NCBI RefSeq assembly: GCF_002338065.1
Contig: NZ_DDHJ01000018.1
Coordinates: 1 to 64,000 of the forward strand
Origin: Pseudomonas sp. UBA1879
GTDB lineage: Bacteria > Pseudomonadota > Gammaproteobacteria > Pseudomonadales > Pseudomonadaceae
Direction of reading: 5' to 3'
DNA: 64,000 bases
Of this stretch, positions 1 to 7,524 are shown one piece after another. How positions within the stretch are numbered: position 1 is the stretch's first letter; each line of letters begins with the position of its first letter. The notes beneath the pieces were generated by a model. The model was not told the DNA's origin and did no database searches. It was given only the letters and a program-made list of their open reading frames with translations. The translations under genes were made by a program, and so were the position numbers.

Positions 1-765
1 CGCATGACCATCTGCAACATGTCCATCGAAGCAGGCGCGCGTGTCGGCCTGGTGGCCACCGATGAAAAGACCATTGCCTACGTCAAAGGGCGTCCTTTCG
101 CACCCACTGCCGAGCAATGGGACGCTGCGGTCGCTGCCTGGAAAGACTTGGTTTCCGACGACGACGCAGTGTTCGACACCGTGGTCGAGCTGGATGCGAC
201 GCAGATCAAGCCGCAAGTGAGCTGGGGCACCTCGCCGGAAATGGTCCTCGCCGTGGATCAGAATGTGCCGGATCCTGCGCAGGAACCCGATCTGGTCAAG
301 CGTGGCTCTATCGAGCGCGCCCTGAAATACATGGGCCTCAAGGCCAATCAGGCGATTACCGACATTCAGCTCGATCGCGTGTTCATCGGATCCTGCACGA
401 ACTCGCGGATCGAAGACCTGCGTGCGGCGGCAGACATCGCCAAAGGCCGTAAAGTGGCATCGACCATCAAGCAAGCGATCGTCGTGCCGGGTTCGGGTCT
501 GGTGAAAGCCCAGGCCGAGAAGGAAGGGCTGGACAAGGTGTTCATCGATGCCGGTTTCGAGTGGCGTGAACCGGGCTGCTCCATGTGCCTGGCGATGAAC
601 CCGGACCGCCTGGAAAGTGGCGAACATTGCGCGTCCACCTCCAACCGTAACTTCGAGGGCCGTCAGGGTGCCGGTGGCCGTACTCACCTGGTGAGCCCGG
701 CAATGGCCGCGGCGGCGGCAGTCAACGGCCGTTTCGTCGACGTTCGCACTCTGAGCCAGCACTAA
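1..765 (+). CDS. leuC: 3-isopropylmalate dehydratase large subunit (3' part)
   Basis: C-terminal part of the large subunit of isopropylmalate isomerase, which with LeuD converts 2-isopropylmalate to 3-isopropylmalate in leucine synthesis. The gene runs in from before the window; about 254 codons are present, roughly half of the usual protein. The aconitase-type [4Fe-4S] cysteines are visible: one in GSCTNSR (around base 395) and two in PGCSMCLAMNPD (around 575-585). The conserved tail FEGRQGAGGRTHLVSP follows. leuD starts 11 bases after the stop behind an AAGGAG ribosome site, so the two are read as one transcript. The true start and its promoter are outside the window. Confidence 0.97.
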   Translation, partial: RMTICNMSIEAGARVGLVATDEKTIAYVKGRPFAPTAEQWDAAVAAWKDLVSDDDAVFDTVVELDATQIKPQVSWGTSPEMVLAVDQNVPDPAQEPDLVKRGSIERALKYMGLKANQAITDIQLDRVFIGSCTNSRIEDLRAAADIAKGRKVASTIKQAIVVPGSGLVKAQAEKEGLDKVFIDAGFEWREPGCSMCLAMNPDRLESGEHCASTSNRNFEGRQGAGGRTHLVSPAMAAAAAVNGRFVDVRTLSQH

Positions 766-775
766 GGAGCCCCGC

Positions 776-1414
776 ATGAAGCCTTTTACTCAACACACCG
801 GCTTGGTCGCTCCTCTGGACCGCGCCAACGTCGACACTGACCAAATCATTCCCAAACAGTTTTTGAAGTCGATCCGCCGCACCGGTTTCGGTCCGAACCT
901 GTTCGATGAATGGCGTTATCTGGACGTGGGACAGCCGTATCAGGACAATTCCAAACGCCCGCTGAACCCGGATTTCGTCCTCAATCACGAACGCTACCAA
1001 GGCGCCAGCGTGCTCCTGGCCCGCGAGAATTTCGGTTGTGGTTCGAGCCGTGAGCACGCGCCGTGGGCGCTGGAAGAGTACGGCTTCCGCAGCATCATTG
1101 CGCCGAGCTACGCCGACATCTTCTTCAACAACAGCTTCAAGAACGGTCTGCTGCCGATCATCCTCAGCGAAAGCGAAGTGGATGAGCTGTTCAAGGCCGT
1201 AGAAGCCAAGCCCGGCTATCAGTTGAACGTGGACCTCGCCGCGCAGACCGTGACGGCGGAAAGCGGCAACGTCTACCGCTTCGAAATCGATGCCTTCCGC
1301 AAGCACTGCCTGTTGAATGGGCTCGACGACATCGGCCTGACCTTGGTGGACGGCGATGCGATTGCAACGTTCGAGAGCAAACATCGTGCTTCGCAGCCTT
1401 GGCTGTTCCGGTAG
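776..1414 (+). CDS. leuD: 3-isopropylmalate dehydratase small subunit
   Basis: Swivel-domain subunit of isopropylmalate isomerase (EC 4.2.1.33), acting with LeuC in the cytosol. The 212 residues match the family length (about 200-215). The family signature GCGSSREH is at residues 87-94, and the N-terminus KPFTQHTGLVAPLDRANVDT is typical. The start is fixed by AAGGAG about six bases upstream. In PAO1 and P. putida, as I recall, a SAM-dependent methyltransferase gene lies between leuD and leuB. Here only a 138-base gap with a long inverted repeat separates them. Confidence 0.97.
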   Translation: MKPFTQHTGLVAPLDRANVDTDQIIPKQFLKSIRRTGFGPNLFDEWRYLDVGQPYQDNSKRPLNPDFVLNHERYQGASVLLARENFGCGSSREHAPWALEEYGFRSIIAPSYADIFFNNSFKNGLLPIILSESEVDELFKAVEAKPGYQLNVDLAAQTVTAESGNVYRFEIDAFRKHCLLNGLDDIGLTLVDGDAIATFESKHRASQPWLFR

Positions 1415-1418
1415 AAGC

Positions 1419-1500
1419 AGCTACAAGTTTTCAGCCACAAGCGGCAAGTTGTGACGTGGCGCGGCTTCTTCTTGCCGCTTGCCGCTCGAAACTTGCAGCT
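1419..1500. repeat. REP-type inverted repeat between leuD and leuB
   Basis: Two 30-base arms (1419-1448 and 1471-1500) are imperfect reverse complements with about five mismatches around a 22-base loop. They are built from the GCAAG/CTTGC words seen also at 32640-32780 and 42018-42088. In RNA this would form a long hairpin inside the leu transcript. There is no T-run after it, so it is not an obvious terminator. It belongs to the GCTTGCAGCTTG-like repeat class common between Pseudomonas genes (general knowledge). Confidence 0.75.
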
Positions 1501-1552
1501 CCCGAGTCGGCCTCGCTCCAGAGGCCGAACGCCATTTTGAAACGAGGGTTCC

Positions 1553-2635
1553 ATGAGCAAGCAGATTCTGATTCTCCCCGGTGACGGCATTGGTCCGGAA
1601 ATCATGACGGAAGCGGTCAAGGTGCTGGAACTGGCCAACGAGAAGTATCAGTTGGGTTTCGAACTGAGCCATGACGTCATCGGTGGCGCGGCCATCGACA
1701 AGCACGGCGTGCCATTGGCCGATGAGACGCTGGACCGTGCACGTGCTGCCGATGCGGTGTTGCTGGGTGCGGTAGGTGGTCCGAAATGGGACGCCATCGA
1801 GCGTGACATTCGTCCTGAGCGCGGCTTGCTGAAAATCCGTTCGCAGCTGGGTCTGTTCGCCAACCTGCGCCCTGCGATCCTCTACCCGCAGCTGGCCGAC
1901 GCTTCCAGCCTCAAGCCCGAGATCGTCGCCGGCCTGGATATCCTCATCGTTCGCGAGCTGACCGGTGGCATCTACTTCGGCGCGCCGCGGGGTACCCGCG
2001 AGCTGGAAAACGGCGAGCGCCAGTCTTACGATACGCTGCCGTACAGCGAGAGCGAGATTCGCCGTATTGCCCGCGTCGGCTTCGACATGGCCCGCGTGCG
2101 GGGCAAGAAGCTGTGTTCTGTGGACAAGGCCAACGTACTGGCTTCCAGTCAACTGTGGCGCGAAGTGGTCGAGCAGGTGGCCAAGGATTACCCGGACGTC
2201 GAGTTGAGCCACATGTACGTGGACAACGCGGCCATGCAGCTGGTACGCGCACCGAAGCAGTTCGACGTGATGGTCACCGACAACATGTTCGGCGACATCC
2301 TGTCCGACGAAGCGTCGATGCTTACCGGTTCCATCGGCATGCTGCCATCGGCGTCGCTGGATTCGAACAACAAGGGCATGTACGAGCCGTGCCATGGTTC
2401 GGCGCCGGACATTGCGGGCAAGGGCGTTGCCAACCCGCTGGCGACCATTCTGTCGGTGTCGATGATGCTGCGTTACAGCTTCAATCAACACACGGCGGCG
2501 GACGCCATCGAAAAGTCCGTGAGCTTGGTGCTGGACCAAGGCCTGCGCACCGGCGACATCTGGTCCGAAGGCACTGCCAAAGTCGGTACGCAGGAAATGG
2601 GTGATGCCGTAGTCGCCGCGCTGCGCAATCTGTAA
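1553..2635 (+). CDS. leuB: 3-isopropylmalate dehydrogenase
   Basis: NAD-dependent oxidative decarboxylation of 3-isopropylmalate to 2-oxoisocaproate (EC 1.1.1.85). The 360-residue length is normal. Visible family motifs are GDGIGPEI at the N-terminus, the region VDKANVLASSQLWREVV with the catalytic lysine, the metal-binding MFGDILSDEASM segment, and the NAD-binding EPCHGSAPDIAGKG. The ATG at 1553 follows CGAGGG at a suitable distance. It lies 81 bases before asd in the same direction, so leuCDB-asd probably form one unit, although the repeat before leuB may alter expression across the gap. Confidence 0.97.
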   Translation: MSKQILILPGDGIGPEIMTEAVKVLELANEKYQLGFELSHDVIGGAAIDKHGVPLADETLDRARAADAVLLGAVGGPKWDAIERDIRPERGLLKIRSQLGLFANLRPAILYPQLADASSLKPEIVAGLDILIVRELTGGIYFGAPRGTRELENGERQSYDTLPYSESEIRRIARVGFDMARVRGKKLCSVDKANVLASSQLWREVVEQVAKDYPDVELSHMYVDNAAMQLVRAPKQFDVMVTDNMFGDILSDEASMLTGSIGMLPSASLDSNNKGMYEPCHGSAPDIAGKGVANPLATILSVSMMLRYSFNQHTAADAIEKSVSLVLDQGLRTGDIWSEGTAKVGTQEMGDAVVAALRNL

Positions 2636-2716
2636 TATCTCGGGCCCGCTTGCGCAAGATCGAGTCGAAAACTCGCTGTGCAACGAGGCCCCACTTTTAA
2701 TGAAGGTGTAGTTGCG

Positions 2717-3829
2717 ATGAAACGTGTAGGTCTGGTCGGTTGGCGCGGCATGGTGGGTTCCGTGCTCATGCAGCGAATGCTGGAAGAGCAGGATTTCGAT
2801 CTCATTGAGCCGGTGTTTTTCACCACCTCCAATGTCGGCGGACAAGGCCCCTCGGTGGGCAAGGACATTGCGCCGCTGAAAGATGCCTACAGCATCGACG
2901 AGCTCAAGACCCTGGACGTCGTGCTGACCTGCCAGGGTGGCGACTACACCCACGAGGTGTTCCCGAAGCTGCGTGAAGCGGGCTGGCAAGGTTACTGGAT
3001 CGACGCGGCCTCGGCCCTGCGCATGCAGGACGATGCGGTGATCATCCTCGACCCGGTCAACCGCAAGGTCATCGATCAGCAACTGGATGCGGGCACCAAG
3101 AACTACATCGGCGGCAATTGCACCGTCAGCCTGATGCTGATGGGCCTGGGTGGCCTGTTCGAGGCCGGTCTGGTCGAGTGGATGAACGTCATGACCTATC
3201 AGGCTGCCTCCGGCGCCGGCGCGCAGAACATGCGCGAGCTGATCAAGCAGATGGGCACCATCAACGCGTCGGTTGCCGACGATTTGGCCAACCCGGCCAG
3301 CGCGATTCTGGACATTGATCGCAAAGTGGCCGAGGCCATGCGCAGCGACGCGTTCCCGACCGAAAACTTCGGCGTGCCACTGGCGGGCAGCCTGATCCCC
3401 TGGATCGACAAGGAACTGCCCAACGGTCAGAGCCGTGAAGAATGGAAAGGCCAGGCCGAGACTAACAAAATCCTCGGTCGCTTCAACCGGCCGATTCCGG
3501 TCGATGGCATCTGCGTGCGCATTGGTGCGATGCGTTGCCACAGCCAGGCGCTGACCATCAAGCTGAACAAGGACGTGCCGATTGCCGATATCGAAGGGAT
3601 GATCAGCCAGCACAACCCGTGGGTGAAGCTGGTGCCGAACAACCGCGAGGCCAGCATTCAGGAGCTGAGCCCGACGTCGGTGACCGGCACACTGAACATT
3701 CCGGTAGGGCGTCTGCGCAAGTTGAACATGGGTTCGCAATACCTGGGCGCGTTTACCGTGGGCGACCAACTGCTGTGGGGTGCGGCAGAACCTTTGCGTC
3801 GCATGCTGCGGATTCTGCTGGAGCGTTGA
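2717..3829 (+). CDS. asd: Aspartate-semialdehyde dehydrogenase
   Basis: Reduces L-aspartyl phosphate to L-aspartate 4-semialdehyde (EC 1.2.1.11), the branch point for diaminopimelate/lysine, methionine, threonine and isoleucine. The ATG at 2717, behind AAGGTG, gives 370 residues beginning MKRVGLVGWRGMVGSVL, the known start for Pseudomonas and E. coli Asd; the reading frame is open to 2678 but the extra 13 residues are not conserved. Residues 6-13 are the NADP-binding GxxGxVG loop. The catalytic cysteine is C135 in GGNCTVSL, and RIGAMRCHSQALTIKL holds the active-site histidine. A strong terminator follows. Confidence 0.97.
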   Translation: MKRVGLVGWRGMVGSVLMQRMLEEQDFDLIEPVFFTTSNVGGQGPSVGKDIAPLKDAYSIDELKTLDVVLTCQGGDYTHEVFPKLREAGWQGYWIDAASALRMQDDAVIILDPVNRKVIDQQLDAGTKNYIGGNCTVSLMLMGLGGLFEAGLVEWMNVMTYQAASGAGAQNMRELIKQMGTINASVADDLANPASAILDIDRKVAEAMRSDAFPTENFGVPLAGSLIPWIDKELPNGQSREEWKGQAETNKILGRFNRPIPVDGICVRIGAMRCHSQALTIKLNKDVPIADIEGMISQHNPWVKLVPNNREASIQELSPTSVTGTLNIPVGRLRKLNMGSQYLGAFTVGDQLLWGAAEPLRRMLRILLER

Positions 3830-3852
3830 TCCGGCGTTTTGCCAAAGATGAG

Positions 3853-3880
3853 AAAAACCGCCTCTTGGGGCGGTTTTTTT
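3853..3880 (+). terminator. Intrinsic terminator of the leu-asd unit
   Basis: An A-rich flank, stem AAACCGCC with its complement GGCGGTTT around a short loop, and a run of seven T, starting about 24 bases after the asd stop. Confidence 0.9.
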
Positions 3881-4240
3881 ATGGGATTGGAGAATGGGTA
3901 CGTAGCCGTTGTCGGTGATGCCTCATGACGCTGCACCGTCGCCACGGTGGGAGATTCTGTGTTGGCTGGCGAACCTCGTTCGGCCGATCATGGCCCGCAC
4001 CACGCCGACTCCCGCAAGGGCGTGCAAAGCTCATAAAATCTGCGACCGATTTCGTATTCGTGGGAGCCGGCTTGCTGGCGAATGGAGTGTGTCAGTCAGC
4101 ATCAATGCGTCAGGCCTGGCGTATTCGTCCGATCCCGGCCCGCAGCAAGGGGGCTCCCACATTCAATGTGCGGCGTTCTCGTGTGTGGCGAATGGTATGC
4201 CTCTTTAGCAGCAACGCCTTCAGATCACGGTGTATACGCC
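3881..4240. other. Non-coding gap with degenerate REP sequences
   Basis: No gene is convincing here. Two partial REP units are visible: one around 4060-4085 (GTGGGAGCCGGCTTGCTGG) and an inverted, damaged partner around 4139-4163 (AAGGGGGCTCCCACATTC). The reading frames crossing this region have no family features and irregular composition. It is also where the usual Pseudomonas neighbourhood of asd (a second asd-like gene, then fimV) is absent. Confidence 0.6.
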
Positions 4241-5404
4241 TCAAACCCTCTCAGCCGGTGGATCGTCCTTGCGCCGGCGCATCAACGTCTGATGTTTCCA
4301 GTGATGGCCAAACCGCATCCCCGGCACTTCGATGTGGCGGTGCGTCAACATCGACACCACTACTACCGCCACTCCCACAAACACCAGTAGCAAGTTGTCG
4401 TTCAGGGCACTGCCCGTACTCAGATAACGCACCATCGCGCCGGACGCCTCGCTCGGCTTGTCCACCAGCAACGCATACCCGCTGAATTTCGCCGCCACGG
4501 TCAGCGCCGTTGCCACGACGAAGATCACTGCGGCATGAGTCAGGTACATCGACAGCCACAATTGCCCCAGCGCCGGAAACGGCCTGAACAGCAACAGCTT
4601 CGAAATGAGCCCCGCCTCGTAGGCGAAGATCAGCAGCGCCAGGCAAAACAACAGGCCTAGTTCGAGGGTCAGCGGTTGTTCGCCCTCGGTCATGAGCCCG
4701 TAAATCCCTGCCAGCACCGCCACCTCCAACACGGTGGCGATGACTGGCCCCGGGATCGCATCCCGCACCCGGGCATAAATCCGGTAAGTGATCGCGCCTG
4801 CAAGAAAACAGGAAACGCCCCACAGCACATTGTGCGGAATCAGACTGAAGTCCTTATACAAGGCGATAAATGCCAGCGCGCATAGCAGTGTGATCAGCTT
4901 GCGTGCCAGGCTTGGAAGGGCGAACAGAATCAGTGCGAAGCTCATCCAGATGTAGAACTCGACGCTGATCACCCACGACGGATAGTTGAACGACAGCGCG
5001 TTGAAGCCTGGCCACCAGGCTTGGATCAGCAGCAGGTTCGGGAGGATTTCCCTCGGTGCGCGATCGCCGCTGAACGCTGGGTAATTCAACGACAGCCCGC
5101 GTTGCTCCAGCACCCACTTCAGGCATTCAAACCCGATAAAGAACAGCAGCACCGCCACATGCATCGGCATTACCCGGCAGGCACGTGTGACCATGAACTC
5201 GCCCACCTGCCGAGGGGTATGCAGGTGATCGCTGTAGCGCCGGTAGATCAGAAACCCGCTGAGGGCGAAGAAAAGTCCCGCGAACTGGCTGACATTTCGG
5301 AAGAACGTCAGCTCAGTGATGCTGCGTTCTATGTGCGAGTGATGAACGATAAAGGCCAGTGCGCAGAGGCCGCGCAAACTGTCGAGCACGAGAAATCGCT
5401 TCAT
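4241..5404 (-). CDS. Acyltransferase 3 family membrane protein
   Basis: Integral membrane acyltransferase of the Acyl_transf_3 family, whose members O-acetylate or O-succinylate cell-surface sugars, exopolysaccharides or LPS. The substrate here is unknown. The start at 5404 is set by AAGGAC upstream and by the family N-terminus MKRFLVLDSLRGLCALAFIV. This gives 387 residues with about ten hydrophobic segments. The HH pair near residue 20 and the segment FAGLFFALSGFLIYRRYSDH match the conserved N-terminal part of the family. The gene stands alone: asd ends 411 bases away with its own terminator and dgoK is divergent. No polysaccharide genes are nearby, so it may be an insertion. Function beyond the family is not supported. 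Confidence 0.85.
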   Translation of the reverse strand: MKRFLVLDSLRGLCALAFIVHHSHIERSITELTFFRNVSQFAGLFFALSGFLIYRRYSDHLHTPRQVGEFMVTRACRVMPMHVAVLLFFIGFECLKWVLEQRGLSLNYPAFSGDRAPREILPNLLLIQAWWPGFNALSFNYPSWVISVEFYIWMSFALILFALPSLARKLITLLCALAFIALYKDFSLIPHNVLWGVSCFLAGAITYRIYARVRDAIPGPVIATVLEVAVLAGIYGLMTEGEQPLTLELGLLFCLALLIFAYEAGLISKLLLFRPFPALGQLWLSMYLTHAAVIFVVATALTVAAKFSGYALLVDKPSEASGAMVRYLSTGSALNDNLLLVFVGVAVVVVSMLTHRHIEVPGMRFGHHWKHQTLMRRRKDDPPAERV

Positions 5405-5660
5405 CTGACGGGTCCTTTGTAGATGAATGGAAAGGCCAAAGCGGCAGTGCTGACAGCGCAGATAGCACCTGTCCGGCCACGGAAGCGGCACGGACGACAA
5501 ACAAAGCAGTGAAGTTACCACCTCGGCGCAGAGGGCCGATGAGCGGGTGGACAGAAGGGCAGGGACGGTACAGTGAGTCGGAGTATGCCCCAGACCTCAC
5601 GCTAGACACCATACCGCAGGGCATGTCGGTTCGATCAATGCTGAAAAGCCCTAAGCTTAA

Positions 5661-5675
5661 TCCCACTATGTGGGA
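5661..5675. promoter_or_regulatory. Palindromic operator candidate (IclR type) before dgoK
   Basis: TCCCACTATGTGGGA is a perfect 6-3-6 palindrome. It ends 15 bases before the proposed -35 of dgoK. IclR-family regulators commonly bind 13-15-base palindromes of this shape, and an IclR-family gene closes the same cluster (10314-11120). The link is inferred. Confidence 0.55.
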
Positions 5676-5689
5676 TGCAAATTTACATG

Positions 5690-5719
5690 TTGAGATATTG
5701 ATGGGTTGAAGCTTATAGT
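5690..5719 (+). promoter_or_regulatory. Candidate sigma-70 promoter of the dgo operon
   Basis: TTGAGA (5690-5695), an 18-base spacer and TATAGT (5714-5719), about 40 bases before the dgoK start. Confidence 0.5.
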
Positions 5720-5739
5720 TCGCCACGCATTCACTCATC

Positions 5740-5747
5740 AATAACAA
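5740..5747 (+). promoter_or_regulatory. Candidate Hfq/Crc catabolite-repression motif
   Basis: AATAACAA fits the AAnAAnAA pattern bound by Hfq with Crc in Pseudomonas mRNAs. It lies immediately before the AGGTGAA ribosome site of dgoK, where binding would block translation. Confidence 0.45.
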
Positions 5748-5759
5748 TCAGGTGAAGCC

Positions 5760-6776
5760 ATGCAGGCGCAATTGATCGCGCTCGATTGGGGAACGACCTC
5801 CCTCCGTGCGTACCGACTCGGCGAACACGGCCGGGTCCTGGACCATCGCTCGCTCAGCGCGGGCATCATGCAACTGCCGACGACGCCTCGTTTGATCGCC
5901 GGGCAGGCGTGTTCAAACGGTTTCGAACTGGCCTTCGACGAGGCCTGTGGTGATTGGCTGGACGCCGAACCCGATCTGCCGGTGATTGCCTGTGGCATGG
6001 TCGGCAGTGCGCAGGGCTGGCGTGAGGCGGCGTATCAGGAAACCCCCGCCAGCGTAGGCGCATTGAGCGATGGCCTGGTGGCCGTGCGCAGCGTGCGTGG
6101 GGTCGACGTTCATATCGTGCCTGGCGTGCTGCAGCGCTCGGCACTGCCCAACGTTATGCGCGGCGAAGAAACCCAAGTCCTCGGTGCGCTTGATTCGCTG
6201 TCTGCCGACGACGCCCGCGAACCTCTGCTGATCGGCCTGCCCGGCAGCCATTCGAAGTGGGTGAGGGCGGTGGACGGCTGCATCGAACATTTCGATACGT
6301 TCATGACGGGCGAGGTGTACGCCGCGTTGTCCAGCCATACCATTCTCGGCCGCACGATGCAGCGCAACGAGGCGTTCGATGCTGCTGCGTTCGACCGTGG
6401 CGTGGGCGTGTCCCGTTCGCCAGAAGGCGCGGCGGGCCCCCTGTCGACCATCTTCAGCAGCCGCACGTTGGGCCTGACGGGAGTGCTCAACGGCGCCGCG
6501 CAGCCTGATTATTTGTCCGGTCTGTTGATCGGGCACGAAATCGTCGCGCTGACCCACTTGCTGGCGCAGGCCGGCAGACCGCTGCCCTCGGTGGTCCTCA
6601 TCGGCAGCGGCCCCTTACTCGAACGCTATCGACGCGCATTGAACGCCAATGGCTTCGCCCACGTGACCCTGTCCGAACAGGCCACCGAGCGCGGTTTGTG
6701 GCAGGTCGCGGTGCAAGCCGGTCTGATGGATTCCCTTTCTATGGCCGCACAACGGCCCTCCCACGTCGAGAACTGA
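5760..6776 (+). CDS. dgoK: 2-dehydro-3-deoxygalactonokinase
   Basis: Phosphorylates 2-dehydro-3-deoxy-D-galactonate to its 6-phosphate (EC 2.7.1.58), the second step of the De Ley-Doudoroff galactonate pathway. The 338 residues begin MQAQLIALDWGTTSLRAYRL, which holds the ASKHA-fold phosphate-1 loop (DWGTTS). VIACGMVGSAQGW and GLPGSHSKWV are further conserved DgoK segments. The ATG follows AGGTGAA. First gene of the cluster: the stop TGA is followed by one base and then the dgoA ATG, so kinase and aldolase are translated from one message. Likely controlled by the operator and Crc-type motif upstream. Confidence 0.95.
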   Translation: MQAQLIALDWGTTSLRAYRLGEHGRVLDHRSLSAGIMQLPTTPRLIAGQACSNGFELAFDEACGDWLDAEPDLPVIACGMVGSAQGWREAAYQETPASVGALSDGLVAVRSVRGVDVHIVPGVLQRSALPNVMRGEETQVLGALDSLSADDAREPLLIGLPGSHSKWVRAVDGCIEHFDTFMTGEVYAALSSHTILGRTMQRNEAFDAAAFDRGVGVSRSPEGAAGPLSTIFSSRTLGLTGVLNGAAQPDYLSGLLIGHEIVALTHLLAQAGRPLPSVVLIGSGPLLERYRRALNANGFAHVTLSEQATERGLWQVAVQAGLMDSLSMAAQRPSHVEN

Positions 6777-6777
6777 C

Positions 6778-7413
6778 ATGCTCAAACACGCCCTCGCGCG
6801 AAACGGTCTGGTTGCAATCCTTCGTGGTCTGCGCCCGGAAGAAGCCCCTGCCATCGGCGATGTCTTGTATGCCGCCGGATTTCGCGTTATCGAAGTCCCG
6901 CTCAATTCCCCGCAACCGTACGAAAGTATCCGTCTGCTGCGTCAGCGTTTGCCGGCCGATTGCGTGATCGGTGCCGGTACGGTGCTGACCCCTGAGCAGG
7001 TGCGTCAGGTCAAGGCAGCAGGCGGGCAGGTCATCGTCATGCCTCACAGCGATCCTGAGGTGCTGCGGGCAGCCAAGGCTGAAGGCCTGTTATTGGCCCC
7101 GGGCGTTGCCACGCCGACCGAAGCCTTCGCCGCGCTGGCCAATGGCGCTGACGTGCTGAAGCTGTTTCCCGCCGAACAAATGGGCCCTGCTGTGGTGAAA
7201 GCCTGGCTGGCAGTGCTGCCTGCCGGGACCGTCTTGTTGCCCGTGGGCGGCATTACGCCAGACAACATGAAAATGTTCCTGGACGCGGGAGTACGCGGCT
7301 TCGGTCTGGGTTCAGGCCTGTTCAAGCCGGGCATGAGTGCCGATGACGTCGCCGAGCGCGCGAAGGCCTATGTCGCCGCGTGGAATCAGGCCCGTCCGGC
7401 GAACGATCAATAA
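6778..7413 (+). CDS. dgoA: 2-dehydro-3-deoxy-6-phosphogalactonate aldolase
   Basis: Class I aldolase splitting KDPGal into pyruvate and D-glyceraldehyde 3-phosphate (EC 4.1.2.21), in a TIM barrel of the KDPG/KDPGal family. The 211-residue length is normal. The Schiff-base lysine is K128 in GADVLKLFPAEQ; the proton-relay glutamate is E39 in VIEVPLNSP. The KDPGal type is chosen over KDPG (Eda) by the neighbouring dgoK and dgoD and by the N-terminus ARNGLVAILRGLRPEEA. It lies one base after dgoK and 111 bases before dgoD. Confidence 0.95.
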   Translation: MLKHALARNGLVAILRGLRPEEAPAIGDVLYAAGFRVIEVPLNSPQPYESIRLLRQRLPADCVIGAGTVLTPEQVRQVKAAGGQVIVMPHSDPEVLRAAKAEGLLLAPGVATPTEAFAALANGADVLKLFPAEQMGPAVVKAWLAVLPAGTVLLPVGGITPDNMKMFLDAGVRGFGLGSGLFKPGMSADDVAERAKAYVAAWNQARPANDQ

Positions 7414-7450
7414 CCCGAAGGGATGCTTGCAGCCGTCTCAGACGCGCCGT

Positions 7451-7516
7451 TGAACAAGCGTCTTCGAACACGCATTTCGAATAAGCATCTTTGAATAAGC
7501 ATTTTCGAATAAGAGA
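7451..7516 (+). repeat. Five-copy 14-base tandem repeat before dgoD
   Basis: The word (T/C)GAA(T/C)AAGC(A/G)TnTT recurs with GAA at 7452, 7466, 7479, 7493 and 7507, a period of 13-14 bases. The last copies (around 7477-7513) are almost identical. The block ends just before the dgoD ribosome site. It is AT-rich against a GC-rich background. Confidence 0.85.
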
Positions 7517-7524
7517 GAACCGAG

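Larger units (their letters stand above)
5405..5759. other. Divergent intergenic region, acyltransferase/dgoK
   Basis: No gene is seen. The dgoK-proximal half is AT-richer than its surroundings and carries a 15-base palindrome (5661-5675), a sigma-70-like promoter (5690-5719) and an A-rich Hfq/Crc-type motif next to the ribosome site (5740-5747). The acyltransferase-proximal half shows only its AAGGAC ribosome site. Confidence 0.6.

Noticed and set aside
1421..3769. Very long open frame on the minus strand opposite leuB and asd
   Set aside because: It runs antisense to two well-supported enzymes; long antisense frames are common at this GC content and the translation shows no family features (His/Arg/Gln/Val-rich).
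3909..4485. Short plus-strand frames between asd and the acyltransferase
   Set aside because: They cover REP sequences and the antisense of the acyltransferase gene, without signal peptides, motifs or ribosome sites.
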